DNA of 64,000 nucleotides from assembly GCA_964023275.1 (NCBI GenBank), contig OZ029915.1, positions 34,530,573 to 34,594,572 of the forward strand. The letters are read 5' to 3'. A program made the translations under genes and the position numbers. This stretch comes from Norana najaformis. Its lineage: Eukaryota; Annelida; Clitellata; Crassiclitellata; Hormogastridae. Below, in pieces: positions 14,406 through 26,854 of this stretch; positions within the stretch are counted from its first letter, which is position 1; every line of letters begins with the position of its first letter. Under the pieces are notes generated by a model. It saw nothing but the letters and a program-made list of their open reading frames with translations, was not told the origin of the DNA and made no database searches.

Positions 14406-14762
14406 TAGAAAAACGTATACATTTACATTTTGCCTGTTGAGCCGACGGTCCATTGTCCATGGTTAGGCAGTCATGCTCTATCTGCCTGATTGTTTAGATG
14501 CAGTTATGTTTCCTGTCTCTTTCCAAATCTATTCCAGCAGTCTCTTTTTCCGTTCCATACACCCGTATTCTTTCCTGTCGTTGCTCCATCTGTCCTTTCT
14601 TCAGAGCCTTCCTTGGGTCTGTTGACAAGACGACGGATGTCAAGCGGAAATCCCCGTAAGCCTTCTCGTCACATCACGATCCGCCGTTGCTCAAACAAGA
14701 CAATTCTTCCCCGTCACAGCCAGATCTTAAATGTAATTGTAAATGTACACGTTTTTCTATAG
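14403..14762. mobile_element. candidate 360-bp MITE with about 28-bp inverted ends
   Basis: The left end (14403-14430) and the right end (14735-14762) are inverted copies with a shared TAGAAAAACGT.TACATTTACA core. Similar end sequences occur singly near 736-761 and 40178-40202. The interior has no transposase and I cannot define a clear target duplication, so the element class is open. Confidence 0.5.
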
Positions 14763-16070
14763 GCTTAGGCTGGCTCTCCAACGTATCCCTAATATCCTTT
14801 CATCAGTCGTCTTCATTACCTAAAATATATTTCCGGACATAGACCCCGAGTGTCATCCCCTCCCTAGATCTTCTTACGCGTCATTACCCTAAGTCGATTG
14901 CTTCCGGTGCTCAAGCGTCATCTCCTTTTCTTGTGTTGAGTACAAATTTAATTCCAACCCGTCGAGAACCAGTCTTCCTTTCTATATAATCAGTTTACGA
15001 AATATCAACAGACGAATGTCCCTAGTTCTACATTTCCCCCGTCTGCAGTCACTGAACTAAATCGCGGAGAAATTCATTCGCAGTTGTTCGAGTGACTCGC
15101 CACACTGCGCCCCACTTTGCCCGAAGTTCCCTCCTATATCATCTGAACATTGATCAAGTCCTAGGTAAACACCGATAGCAAAACAAATGCTGAGTAGTTT
15201 CAGTAGGACGTTTACCGTATAAACTAATTATTTTGATCAAGTGAAGGCACAACACTGTTATATATAAACGCTTAAACATTTTATAAAGCCCGTGTTGTCA
15301 TTCGGCTATAAGATAAATCGTAGGGACTTACGGTCTGTTGTTAGACTAGGCACGCTTTGTTATTTAGACCAGAATAGGAAAGTGTGGCATAAATGGAACA
15401 TCGGAGAGGCAGAGGAGATTTTGTCGAAGCCTTAAGGGCTCATTAAAGCATATTGATACAGACCAAGCTAGTTTTATTTTTAAGTCTGACATCCCGGTCC
15501 CTTTTACTCTGAGAAATATTCAAAAATATCCAGGTTAGCGTCATGTTTGCTGACAATTGCCGTTTTATAGCTGACTGCATCATTTGGTTGTATCGTCATA
15601 ACTGCCATCAGCTGTAAATATCGACTTATTCGGTGTCGGTGGGACAGACCAGGCTGCAGAGGAAAGACGATTAATGGCTTGTTTGGCTTGGCCATAGAAG
15701 TCCATGCCAAGACCAACGGATTAACACATAGGTCTACTTATGGATAGAGAAAATCAAATACAATCAGTATTCTAACGATGCTTTGCCCTCTTTCAGTCGC
15801 CTTCGCTAACGCTTCTTTAGCACAATGGCCAAAGTAAGATAAGTGTCAGGAGCTAACGCTTCTTCAGTTTCGGAATACTATCTATGGAGTTGCGCTTAGC
15901 AAAGTCATTAGAGTTTGATTACTGTTGTAAAATTATTCGCTAACAGTTATAATATTTAAAAGGAAAATTACTGTATAGTGACTATTTCATTCAGCAGCGT
16001 AGAATTATTAGTCTCACCTGTGATATTCCTTAAAGCTATTCTTGTGTAATGCTTTGTTCGTCCCATTAAG
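14763..16070. other. intergenic, nothing recognised
   Basis: No conserved frame, tandem repeat or splice-bounded exon was seen on either strand. Confidence 0.4.
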
Positions 16071-16650
16071 GGCCTACTCTTCATTCTTTACGCCTCCCCA
16101 CTCAGCAACCTCATTTCCTCATCCTCTGTTGATCATCGCCTCTATGCTGACGACATGCAATTCTTCATATCTTTCTCCCTTTACACCCTTCAGAAACACT
16201 AAATAATTTTCACAATGTTCACCATCACCAAGATATCCACAATCTCAGATTCATCTTCGATAAAAGATTTACTTTGTCTACCGCATCACTTGGTTATCTT
16301 GCCCTTGCTAAATGCATATTCGTGACCTCCGACAACTTCGCCCCATATTTGATTATATACCGCCTGTACAACAGCCACCTCAATTGTTCGCCTAAAATTC
16401 CTTGAAGGGAAAGGAGGGGAGAGAGGGATGGAGAGGGTCCACATTACCGTGTGCCTAGGGACCTAAATAGCCCTTAATTCGGCCCTGAACAGATTCTATC
16501 CCGATTCCTTCTCTTCACCTTTGATCTCGACCTGAAACTGAAACTGAGTTTACCTGCCTATGGATTTTGCCATTACCGAGCGCCTATGAATGAGATGGTT
16601 CCCGTGACTAAGCTTTCTTGGGCACTTAAGAAATTTGGTCATTACATTTA
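16071..16650 (+). mobile_element. decayed LINE fragment with 3'-tail family copy 2
   Basis: 16070-16170 reads LLFILYASPLSNLISSS and LYADDMQFFISF, containing the intact YADD catalytic box (16143-16154). After frame changes, 16225-16390 reads NLRFIFDKRFTL and LGYLALAKC. The 3' end (16540-16650) belongs to the tail family also at 7675, 19855, 36345 and 44280. This links that tail to a LINE. The copy is dead through frameshifts. Confidence 0.75.
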
Positions 16651-18105
16651 CGACTGCGATGGCTGTGCTATCACATATAATCGGGTCATTTGTATGGACT
16701 CCTGCTTTGAGGTAGGCCCAGAAGAAATTACACGAATGCTTGCTCCAGGCCCGTGCTGGCTGTTCACGCTTCTACTGGCATTGGTCTTATTGTCTGCTTT
16801 TAGCTTCTTAGGCCGCGTATTTTGATAGCTTTTTTTCGGAGGTAGGCCTAGGCCGTCATCCGATCTCTCATGAGTGAAAACAATTGCCAAGCATCATAAT
16901 CAGTATCATCAGCATCATTAATGGCATCATTTATTATTGTTATTATTATTGTTATTGTTGTTATTAATTATTATTTGGAGAGATCTGTCTTCAGGGATCA
17001 ATCATTTTATATTCCTAACCTAATTCTTTAGTTCCTGAGGGATCGTTTCTACCCCGGGGAATTCACGATTAGGTCGTGATCAGCATATATATAAGTATGT
17101 ATCTGTATATATATATCTGTATATATCTGTATATATCTGTATATATCTGTATATATCTGTAGACTGCGCCAGCAAATCCTTCACGCTCCATACTATGGCT
17201 TCTAAACTCTAGACTTAAGCATAAAGAGACAGAGTGAGATGGGGGCCTGGAATGAGACAATCTAATCTAAGATAAAGATAATCGTAACCTTGAGAATTTC
17301 TAAAGCGTTACTTCAAAGCTAAGCGCAGGGCACCAGCTTATCACAAGCTCTGCGTCAAGTCATAGGGATTGTCCAAAGATGCCATGGGAAGAACAAAGTC
17401 CGCTGCCAGAAGACTAGGGAGGAGCTGTTGCTGTGGGTGGTGTTTCCGCTGAGAGAAATGGGAAGGCGGCGGATTGGAGGGATCAGGGTAAGATTTTTTA
17501 CGAACATAGGCCACTGAGACACACACATGTCGATCGAGAGGCTGCCGGATATATTAAATGCGCATCGTTGCAAAAATACCGATTAATCACAGTGGTCTAC
17601 AACCTAAAGCCACAATGATTTGTGGCAATGTAGGCTAATGTACAATGTAGTTTGCCAGAAGAATTCTATAGCGCCAGACTCGAATGCATTTCATAGAAGT
17701 AAAACAGAGTTGTACATCTGAGCAAACAGTTTTTGCAGTTCGTTCACTGGTGCTCAGGAAACGGGAAAGGCCTCCACCATTAAACATTCGCCGACGCGAA
17801 GGCTGTATCCTAAACTGTAAATCGATCATTGGATTGATTGCTTCGTGGGCTGCTGTCATGAAGCCAAACTAAATGCATGCTTTCAAAAGGGTATCCATAA
17901 GTCAAAGTAGGCCTAATATATTGTCTATAGGTCTACGCATCAAATGTAGGTCTATGTTAGTAACAGAATATTGGTTGATTTGTAGCTCTACACAAAGACT
18001 TAATTTACATTCGGATATTTTTGCTTAATACGATATATGCTGATATGCATGCCCTTGTTATGAATGCCTTTCTCTGTGTTTTGTCTGACGTTTTGCATCT
18101 CTCTC
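16651..18105. repeat. intergenic with ATT and TATATCTG repeats
   Basis: 16930-16975 is a degenerate (ATT/GTT)n run. 17096-17160 is a TATATCTG tandem array. Several TAGGTCTA/TAGGCCTA motifs lie at 17910-17960. No gene was recognised. Confidence 0.5.
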
Positions 18106-18127
18106 TGTCTCTGCCTGCCTGCCTGCC

Positions 18128-18160
<33 letters not shown>

Positions 18161-18162
18161 TC
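18106..18162. repeat. (CTGC)n(CTGT)n microsatellite
   Basis: A run of CTGC units is followed by about ten CTGT units. Cys/Leu/Ser frames across it are repeat artefacts. Confidence 0.9.
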
Positions 18163-19537
18163 ATCGAATGAATGCCAGTGCAGCGTGTTGCTGTCTCTCT
18201 CCAATGTCGATCATCGTTCATTTCTTCCGTTGTCTCACCATATAAAGGCCCTGAAATATGTTTGGTGCGAGTATAGGCCTATGTGTTAATGTAGGTCTAT
18301 ACTATGAATTTAAGCATTTGCGACTATGGTAGGCCTATAGACATCAAGACCACAAAGAAGTGCTAAAGAACGCGTGAATAGTTAAATATAGCTTAATTCC
18401 ATTTGAATATCCGATTGAAGTGCGTCGGATCGATGCCAGTGTAGCGTGTTGTTGTTGCTGCTGCTGCTGTTGCGGGTTTGGCATCCCACTTGACGTCGCT
18501 CCAGCCGTTTCCACATAGGCTGAGCCAACAAATCTTCCACGCGCCATACTAAAGCTTCTAGAGAGCTGCGGTCACTGGAGTTGGCATCCGGCATTGACTC
18601 AAGGGTTCATCGTCTTCACATCGCCTTTGATTCTTCCCCGCAGTGGGTCGGAGCATCCCGCAAGGGAGCGTGAACGATGGATGGATCGTGCAATTAGCAC
18701 AAGGCGTAAATCCTAGATAGGACTCAACAACGCAAATGTCAGTTGCACAGAACATCCTGTTTTTTCAAGAATTTTGCCTCCTGGCTGAACCTCACGTCTG
18801 GCTCTCCTACAGCCACTTCTCTTTCTTAAAATAAGGCATGCACATACACCCACACACTGTCTGTCTGTCTGCCTGTCTGTGATGTTGTCTTCATTAACTT
18901 TTGTCGTTCATTAATTTCTCACTGTTTTTCCCTTACTCTATATTTTTGTCTCTCTGTCATTGTTTTTGTCTTTGGATCTGTCTGCCTCCCTGTCCGTGTG
19001 TCTGTCATACACTGTATATCCAAGTCTGTTGTAATGATTTCGAGTTGCTTGAAATCCATGTTCACATGCACGCAGCCTATTGGCCATAAGTCTACATAGT
19101 AATGACGAATAGTAGCTTCCTCATATATATGCATATATATGGTACATTATATTATTTTTATTATTATTTTTTTACCAAGGTAAGTACAGTATAATCCCTT
19201 GGTTGCTCAAAAATTTCCGGAGAAAAAGAGAGAGGGATTCTGGAACGGCTAATCCTCGTCTGGATTCGGCGCCACAAATGTACCGTGGAAGGCGACTGCA
19301 TTGAAACGCTGTAATGTTATAGACAAACGTTGAAAAAGGTAACCTGTTTCTCTACCATCTCCGGATATGAGGGACAACATACGCCCCAAGTCTGTGAGAA
19401 AGGTCATACCCAAACCATTGATAGGGCCTAAAGTCTCAAAGGCCGGAGGGACAAAGTGGTATGCATTAGTGAGATGATCATATTTCAAAGTTTTTCTATC
19501 GGTCGCCAATTCAGCTGCGCCTCCTGTTGTAACAGAG

Positions 19538-19538
<1 letters not shown>
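18163..19538. other. intergenic, short repeats only
   Basis: A CTG-type trinucleotide run lies at 18449-18474 and CTGT units at 18859-18880. I see no conserved frame. Confidence 0.4.

Positions 19539-19602
<64 letters not shown>
19539..19602. repeat. (ATT)n microsatellite, about 21 units
   Basis: An uninterrupted TTA/ATT run. Confidence 0.95.
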
Positions 19603-19604
<2 letters not shown>

Positions 19605-19848
19605 GCTACGTGAGCAGTACTGAGATAATATGGAATAGCAAACAAATTGATAGACATTTTGCAGAATATCGGGGAAAATAATCACAGTATGTAGTGAAAA
19701 CTGAACGAGAAATAGGAGAATAGTTCGCAGTTATTGTAGGTACAATGGTAAGTTGATCCAATTTCACTCAAAACATTTATCAAATACTTGGAAAGAGTTA
19801 TGGACTACATTCAAGACAACAGAACCGGAATTTCAGTGCAATGAGAAC

Positions 19849-19925
19849 AGATTAATAAATTACGATTCTGCCTACCGATTTTTGTTTTCACTGAGCGCTT
19901 AAGAAATTTCTAGAATACAATTACT
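19849..19925 (+). repeat. LINE/SINE 3'-tail family, copy 3 (short)
   Basis: CTGCCTACCGATTTTTGTTTTCACTGAGCGC, quoted here only by its parts (CCTACCGATTTTTG, CACTGAGCGC), followed by AAGAAATTTCTAGAATACAATTA, matches the family at 7675 with an internal deletion. Confidence 0.55.
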
Positions 19926-20965
19926 AGTCGTCGTCTTCTTGTTCTTACTTGACTTCGAATTAACTTGAGCTTCTAAATATGAACGAATTCCCATTTTCGG
20001 GGTCTTATAGTTCCGTAGATCTACCAGATAGGCCTAGGCTAAAATCACGTAGGCCTACTTCGAAGAAACTGTAGGTCTACACTATGTATGACTGACTGGC
20101 ATGCTATTCCACTGATATCGACAAACCGGATTAATGACCAGCGTTTACGGGGAGTGGACCAATATGGCTTCGGCTCCCACGCAAAACGCACATAATACAA
20201 TGAAGCCAACCATAGATACAGCTGCATTGCCTCGAATTTCGCATTTCATTTAGCCTAATGCGAGTGCACGGACAATGCGTCAATCACATAATTCTAATGT
20301 TGATCACATATTGTGCTCTTGCACGGTCGTTAAGTGCATGCTGCAGGCGTACATCCGGGGAGTCGTGTCGCTTCTGGAACACTGAAGCTGTCATCTGTAC
20401 CTGAATTATCGGCGATTCTCTGTACCAGTGGAACAGCGTAGACGAATAATTTGTACTAACGCAAGCCACCTGCGGTCTATATGCAGGCCAACCATAGAAA
20501 TTCGGCATTCATCAACATACAATCACTGAGGGTTACACGATAATATGTTATCGTGAGTCGGCTGCATGTTTGGGCGTGGATATGGAAGCCAAAGAGTTCA
20601 CCAGGTCTTTAAAAACATGTCAAGTCGTCATCGACACACAAAAATTATCAGAGGACGATAAAACGATCATGATGAAATTTAGAATACCAACTGCGCGTTC
20701 AGGTCTCAGTAGATGGCGTCTAATGCATTGTTGTATGGAAGCAATAGGTCTATATCCATATGAACATCTACTTACTGACCTATCTTTCTGACATTACAGG
20801 CTGTAAGGCCTATATATGAAGCGATATTTTGTATGCTCGTCGTTAAGCGTATCGCCAATGTCAATACAAACCTATTTTAAAGCAATATGACTTTATTATC
20901 GGTTTATTCCTACATTGCAAAACTGGGTTTTCACCTAGGGTCTACATCTTTTATAGGCTACCAAA
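19926..20965. other. intergenic, nothing recognised
   Basis: TAGGCCTA motifs lie near 20031 and 20051. Short open frames on both strands lack any recognisable domain. Confidence 0.4.
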
Positions 20966-21024
20966 AATAAAGTCAATCGAAACTGAAAGACATAATATGT
21001 CTTTCAGTTTCGATTGACTTTATT
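20966..21024. repeat. perfect 29-bp inverted repeat with 1-nt loop
   Basis: Arms 20966-20994 and 20996-21024 are exact reverse complements around a single A at 20995. The outermost bases are AATAAAG..CTTTATT. The loop is too short for a normal microRNA hairpin. Confidence 0.9.
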
Positions 21025-21407
21025 ATACTCCGAGGCGGCTAGAGTATTCAATGCATGTTAGAAAGTCTTTAAAAAGCAGTTTTTAGCATAGCAACTTAGA
21101 GCCAACTATAGAAACTATCGCCAACAGTACAGTCACTATGCAAACGCATGCAAGTTTGGGGAATTTGAATCTTGAACCACTTTAGCGTTGTTTTTCCTAA
21201 GGTTTCTTTCGTTAATAGCAAAAACCAATCATGTTGGCGTCATTGAGCTTACTTCGAAGACTGAGATGTGTTTTCCCAGCTAACATTGCTCTACGACTCT
21301 GTGCAGCGTTAGAATCATGATAATTATTTTTAAATAGCGTTAAATTGCTTGAGTGACGGAAGATTGTGTTGTAAAGGAGATATTTGGAGAAAATCTGTCC
21401 ATCTAGA
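21025..21407. other. intergenic, nothing recognised
   Basis: No conserved frame, promoter or repeat was identified. Confidence 0.4.
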
Positions 21408-22215
21408 CGATGAAAACACTCGATCTTGACTCCTTCCGACAATCGTTGATCAATTCGTCACTATTTTTAGCCTCTGATGACACTCCTGACGGCTTTGCTC
21501 GTCAGATAGACGACGTTGGCACCGACATCCTAGACCAGTTGGCCCCGCTTGGTAAACTCACGAAATGCCAGCCGCTGACCGTCTCCAGAAGCTACAGATG
21601 CAAAAGACTTCGAAGAAGCATAGAAAGGCGATGGCTGGCTACCGACGATGAACTTTCCGCTGCGCGTATCGGTCAGCAAACCAGAACGCAAAAACCTCAT
21701 CAACACAACAGTATCTCCATATCGGAAAAAATAACGCATCTCGTCAACAGTGGTCTGCAGTGAAGGAATATACTGCATTCCATAGTACCGTTCGAAGTGT
21801 TACCGACTGAAGAATGTCAGAAACACTGTGCCACGTTCTCAGACTTTTTCATCAACAAGATCAGGTCAATAAGTTATCGATTGCCAAGCAACTTTCCGGA
21901 CAATCCATGGACCCTCTTGCATCGGACAAGGCCCACGTCGGCACGCATCTTGACGACCTCAGATCTGTAGACGCACCAGAAATCTTCAAACTACTGTCTT
22001 CTTTACCGGGAAAATCATTTCCAGCGGATGCTTTCCCATCGTCCCTGTTAAAAGTAATCGTGTACGGATGTTTTTACTCCAAACATCGTTAGTTTGTGAA
22101 ATTTGTCTTTCAGCAGCGGAACTTTTCCAGCTTGCTACAGATCTGCCTCTGTTACACCTCTGCTGAAGAAGGAAGGTCTTGATCCGGACGACCGTTCTAA
22201 CTATGGGCCAGCGCT
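21408..22215 (+). mobile_element. LINE ORF2 fragment upstream of the reverse transcriptase
   Basis: 21410-21763 reads as the endonuclease/RT linker: DLDSFRQSLINSSLFL, LDQLAPLGKLTKC and RRSIERRWLAT. After frame changes 21764-22000 gives CATFSDFFINKIRSI-like sequence. 22150-22210 gives PLLKKEGLDPDDRSNYGP, the hallmark entry block of CR1/Jockey-like reverse transcriptases (…LLKKP.LD..D..NYRP). Homology stops there, so the copy is 3'-truncated or interrupted. Confidence 0.75.
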
Positions 22216-22250
22216 CAGTTGATCAAATGCACGTCAACGAGAATTACTGA

Positions 22251-22425
22251 TGACGTCAGCGAGAATCACTGATGACGTCAGCCCGCCTGCCCGCACGTCA
22301 CCAGCCAATTACACCACCGTGTTCGGTGCGTGCCAGTGATCCGCGCATGCACAAACAGATCAACAGCTCGATGACTCGTGGAAATTTCCTATAAAAACGC
22401 TCGCTTAAAACTTGCTAACTAAGCA
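22251..22425 (+). promoter_or_regulatory. promoter-like array: two CREs, CCAAT and TATA
   Basis: Two full CRE/ATF palindromes TGACGTCA lie at 22251-22258 and 22273-22280 within a short tandem repeat (GAGAAT.ACTGATGACGTCAGC). A CCAAT box is at 22305-22309 and a consensus TATAAAA at 22390-22396. The order and spacing fit a cAMP-responsive RNA polymerase II promoter with a start near 22420. No recognised coding exon follows, though a good donor (CCA|GTAAGT) sits at 22618/22619. It could instead be an internal promoter of an unrecognised repeat. Confidence 0.45.
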
Positions 22426-24955
22426 CAGCAATATTAGTTCACACTCCAGAACATATAATTCGGCATATATAGTCACAGCATATATAAATAACGGCATAAT
22501 TCTGTCTGAAGGCGTTAATTGCATGAAGGCATTACAGCAGAACATTGCACACACCTTTCATCGTGGCACTTGCAAAAAATAGTTTCTGTGACCTGTTGTA
22601 TCTTACAAGCCCAAACCAGTAAGTCTGTCTTCAATAAGAAAATTAGCAGGTGTGCGAAAATGAAAGTTCTCACCTATTGGTTGAAACGTTTAACGCGGTG
22701 CAGTAGAAGCTATACTTCATATAATATTTATATAGATAACCCAAAGAACAACATCCTTGTTCTTGCCATTGCCGAATACTTCCACTCGCGGGGTGGACCA
22801 ACGAAGGTGGAAATTGTTCCATGGTCAGTGAATGGTAATTCAGGTCAAGGTCGAGACCACTAATCACGCGTCGTATATAAGCCTATCATAAAGACTGAGA
22901 AATGAGTTCTTTCACGTTTCATATCCTATCACTTCCGTATTCATCACATCTGTCATGTGCCTCAGTCTGCGTGGCATATTTATTGGTTTCTAACCCCTTT
23001 GACCACTGAAATTCATTTCTCAATAGTATCATTTAGAGGCTGGTATGTGCATTGTTCAGAATTCCTCTGCAAAAGCTATCACTTGTACTTTAAGGTATGA
23101 TATAGACCTTTGCAAAATAGATTGGTAGCCAGTGGAGCATGACGTAAATTTCAAAACTGGTGTCAATGTTAAGAGGGCACTGCATTTCGTAGAACACTGC
23201 ATTCAGAAACGAGAATTTGTTATCGACGCACGAAAACTTTCAGCCAGCGATTATGATTACTAACATTAGATCAGTATGAATACTTTTAACAATATAGACC
23301 TATATTCAGAGTTGAGGCCAAGGTCCCCACTAGCATACACAGACAATGTAGCGCAACTGTAGGTTCCCTTAGCGTCTATTTTAAGCCGAAATAATTTATT
23401 TTTATTTTATATCGCAAAAACAATGTCACAACCTTGAGTTTACCAGCACATTTAAACAACCTTTATCATTTTACTGTATGGAAGTGTGCAGACTGGAAGA
23501 AGGCATACCTATTTTTGTGTACATTGGGATATAAGATCCACTTTTAGCCTAGAGATTTCAATTCAGGTTTAAACCCACAAATATAGCGTCAAGTATGCAA
23601 ACACATTGTCAAGCAAAATCAGCAGCAAAAAATGGATACACAGTCATGAGCAGCCAGTTGCAAATCTGGGCCAGAAGCCCTTTGGTATCCAATTTTAGCC
23701 TAAAGATTTCACTTTGGATTCGCAAGCCCATGTCATAACCGACAATAGTCATGCAATCTACAAAGAAGGGCGGGGCAAAAATAACTCTTCGAAGTTGCGT
23801 TTAAATTCTGGAAATTGGTTCAAGCCAAGTAAGGTACGGAGGGAATACAATTCCTTCCCATGGAAAATGTGTAGCCTGTCTACTCTTACTCATACGGTGA
23901 ACAATCGTTTATATTCTTATAATCATCCACCACATGGATTTGAATCCACTTAAGAAGAAAAGGAGGACCATGGTTAAGAGACCAGAGTAGAGGCACGGAT
24001 CCATGGAGTCAAAAACTTTGTGAGTAAACATCCGCTTGGTTCCCCACTTTTAATGTTAAATAACCTAAATATCCTAAGTAGCTCGGTTAGATCTATCGGT
24101 CTCGTTTTAGCAAAGTGTACTACGAGGTTAATTACATTCGAATCATGCAAGCAGTCTCAAACATTAATTGCTGGTGCAGAAGCCACAGAAGTTCTTCTGG
24201 TCGCTGGTCTTGTAATTTCCTCAATGGCTTCTGCTGTTAACAACTTCCTTCTGTCATGGAAGCCATTACTGGAAATTGGACGTCACACAGACGATATATA
24301 CATTACCAGTCGCCCCACCCCCGAAGAGTAAATAAGAGACAGTTTGATACACTCAGTCAGCCCATAAACATTTATCGCGACCTCTGACACGGGTCTGGGT
24401 CTTACAGACTCGTCGGCTGCTATTAGCCCTTCTCAGTTCTGGCGAGTTGTTGTTGTCGAGCTTTGCGACAGCTGATGACGCAACTCTGTACGAGGCATCA
24501 ACCTTTCGGCTAATCCGCTCGAAGGATTCCGGAATAAGGACATGGTTCAGATCCATCAAAACAGGCGGTACGTGCAGCCTCGTTGAGGGAGTGATTGGCA
24601 GGCGAAAGGGAAGGAAGTGTTCCCATTCGATAAATGTGTTCCTCGCAGACGAGCGATATCGGGAGAAGGAGGCAGACAAACTTAGACAGACACAGCCAGA
24701 AAGATTCAGCAGACAGAGAATTGATCGTCACTTTGATTTCTCTCAGAAGAGCAGTTGGGTATAAATTGTTGGTGCAGTAGCCGCCTTCGTGTCTCTGCAA
24801 AGTGCCGGCACATTAGACCGACAGACATCAGAGGAACTAAAACCATCGAAATATGAATTCGTCGATCGGGAACGATTTCATAGCACGTGGCTACGCATCA
24901 TCGCTCCACACAATCTCTAAATCCATCCATTTGAACGCACAAGTCTCATATATGC
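22426..24955. other. no gene recognised downstream of the promoter-like array
   Basis: An ATG at 22519 opens a short frame that runs into the donor at 22618, a possible first exon of unknown product. TTTTAGCCTA.AGATTTCA occurs twice (near 23541 and 23692). GC-richer sequence at 24400-24800 has open frames on both strands but no domain. Confidence 0.35.
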
Positions 24956-25351
24956 TCATGCTTATACATACAGGCAGGCATACATGTTACGCATTCATGC
25001 ATATATACATTCTTACATACATACATTCATACATACTTGCATGTATGATACCATTCTCGTTAACGTAATATATATATATATATATTCATATATACATACA
25101 TACATACATACATGCATTCATGCATACATATATACATACATACATACATACATATATACATACATACATATATACATACACACATTCACTTATACACATA
25201 TGTATAATATTGTATATGCATACATACATATATGCATACATACATATATGCATACATACATACATATTCGTTTAGTGTTATTTTACTTGCATGTATGATG
25301 CCATTCTCGTTAACAATATAATACATATATATTATACGCATATATATTTGC
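24956..25351. repeat. (TACA)n/(TATA)n repeat field
   Basis: Long runs of TACATACA and TATACA, with GCATGTATGATACCATTCTCGTTAAC-like sequence occurring twice (near 25038 and 25289; differing at one base), suggesting a duplication of about 250 bases within the array. Tyr/Ile/His frames here are artefacts. Confidence 0.85.
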
Positions 25352-25469
25352 ATACATTTAGATGGTCTACATGCACGCTTATAATTATCTAATGATGTTT
25401 TGGAAACTGTATGATTGAATCAGCAGCTGCTGTCATGCGTGATGCTGCATGACTGGCTTGATTTTAACG

Positions 25470-26095
25470 TCAGCTTCGTACCATCCGCCGCTCCCTTTCC
25501 TTTCATGCCGTTACTACTCTAATTCATGCCCTTATCTGCACTAGGGTGGACTTTGGTAACGCTATCTTTGCTGGACTCTCACTTGCCAATATTTCCAAGC
25601 TTCAATCTGTTCTCAATGCTTCTGCCCGTCTTATTGGAGGCGTCCCCAGGTATGGCCATATAACTTCCTTTATACGGGACACTCTACACTGGCTTCCCAT
25701 TCATCAGCGTATCCAGTTCAAGATCCTAACGCTTATGCGTAATTGTCTCGTTGGCTCTGCTCCATTATATCTTAGGGACTTCTGCATTTTGGTCTCCTTG
25801 GTTCCAGGCCGTAGCACTCTCCGGTCGGCCTCCCTTGGACTTCTGATTGTCCCTCGTATGCGCACTGCTACAGCGCAGTCTAGAAGCTTTGCCTATGTTG
25901 GACCCAATAGCTGGAATCGCCTTTCCCGAGAGCTCCGGCTGGTATTCCTCAGTTTGTCTCTTCCGCAGTTTCGCAAGCGCCTGAAGTCTGTATTATTTGC
26001 CAGTGGTCTCACTGGTTCGGGTCGGGAGCGCTTCTGATGAGTCTATTCTTGAAGTGGCGCTTTATAAATGTCAGATTACAATTACAATTACAATA
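25470..26095 (+). mobile_element. CR1-like LINE, C-terminal end of reverse-transcriptase ORF
   Basis: An open frame ending with TGA at 26035-26037 encodes the C-terminal part of a non-LTR element ORF2: SVLNASARLIGGVPRYGHIT, LHWLPIHQRIQFKILTL, FAYVGPNSWNRLSREL and a final LPQFRKRLKSVLF. The 3' UTR is short, GATGAGTCTATTCTTGAAG then TGGCGCTTTATAAATG, and ends in ATTACA repeats (26077-26095). The frame is clean over 560 bases, so this is a relatively young 5'-truncated insertion. The same 3' end occurs on the minus strand at 30825-30890. Confidence 0.88.
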
Positions 26096-26826
26096 TATAT
26101 CCAACTCATTGCTTATTATAGTCTTGAATTCTGGAAGTAAACAACTGTACGTCGGGAGCTCGAAATGCATCCCTAACTTCGTATACTGATCACGGAAGGG
26201 TTCATTCAGTTCGTAAGTTATGCCATCTCCCTCGATGCTGCAAACACTTGATAACAGCAATGAATACATTGTATGGCCCTTTGTTGATGCTAAGAATCAT
26301 CTAAAATAGCCATATGGAAAGTAGACCTACACGCCTTGTCTGCTGTCAACGTATCGTGAACACTTCGTACAGCTAGTTTAAGACAGAGATATTAGAGTCA
26401 GTGGCCAATTTAGGAGCTAAGGTTGAAAGTGGTCCGCATTGGAGTCAGTGTTCATAATACTGAAAGTCAATTACACATGTTTTACAATTTGATAAAAAGA
26501 CTTTCATTGTGAAGTGCATTGTGCAAATTTTCACTGAAGCTACGGCAAAGCTGAAAAGGACAGACTGTGTGCCCTAAAAAGATTTCGCTGCTAATTAAAT
26601 GTTTATAGCATAACGTCCCCCTTTCCAGTTCAATACTACACTGTTCTAAAGTAAATAGTTGAAAACATAATAAAATAATTATTTTTGCACTCCTGGATTC
26701 GCCAGGGGTGCAGAAAGGTGGTGTTGAAAGTTCTACAATGGTTGAGGGCTTTTGGAATTTTTTAGTCTTCGCCCATTTTGGGGGCGATTTTAAGGTTTGA
26801 CGTCGCCAACATCTGACGATCTTTTG
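26096..26826 (-). repeat. intergenic with a fragment shared with 27525-27590
   Basis: On the minus strand, about 26200-26255 reads SSVCSIEGDGITYELNEPF. The plus strand at 27525-27585 reads SSVCNIEGDDITYELTEPF. These are two copies of one dispersed sequence that keeps a frame. The remainder of the stretch shows no feature. Confidence 0.5.
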
Positions 26827-26854
26827 TAATCATCCACCTGTTTCGGCGTATTTC

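Noticed and set aside
20966-21024. A microRNA precursor
   Set aside because: The loop is a single base and the arms have no mismatches or bulges, unlike microRNA hairpins.
24353-24800. Overlapping open frames on both strands in GC-richer DNA
   Set aside because: No domain, no consistent splice sites and no strand preference; left as unassigned.
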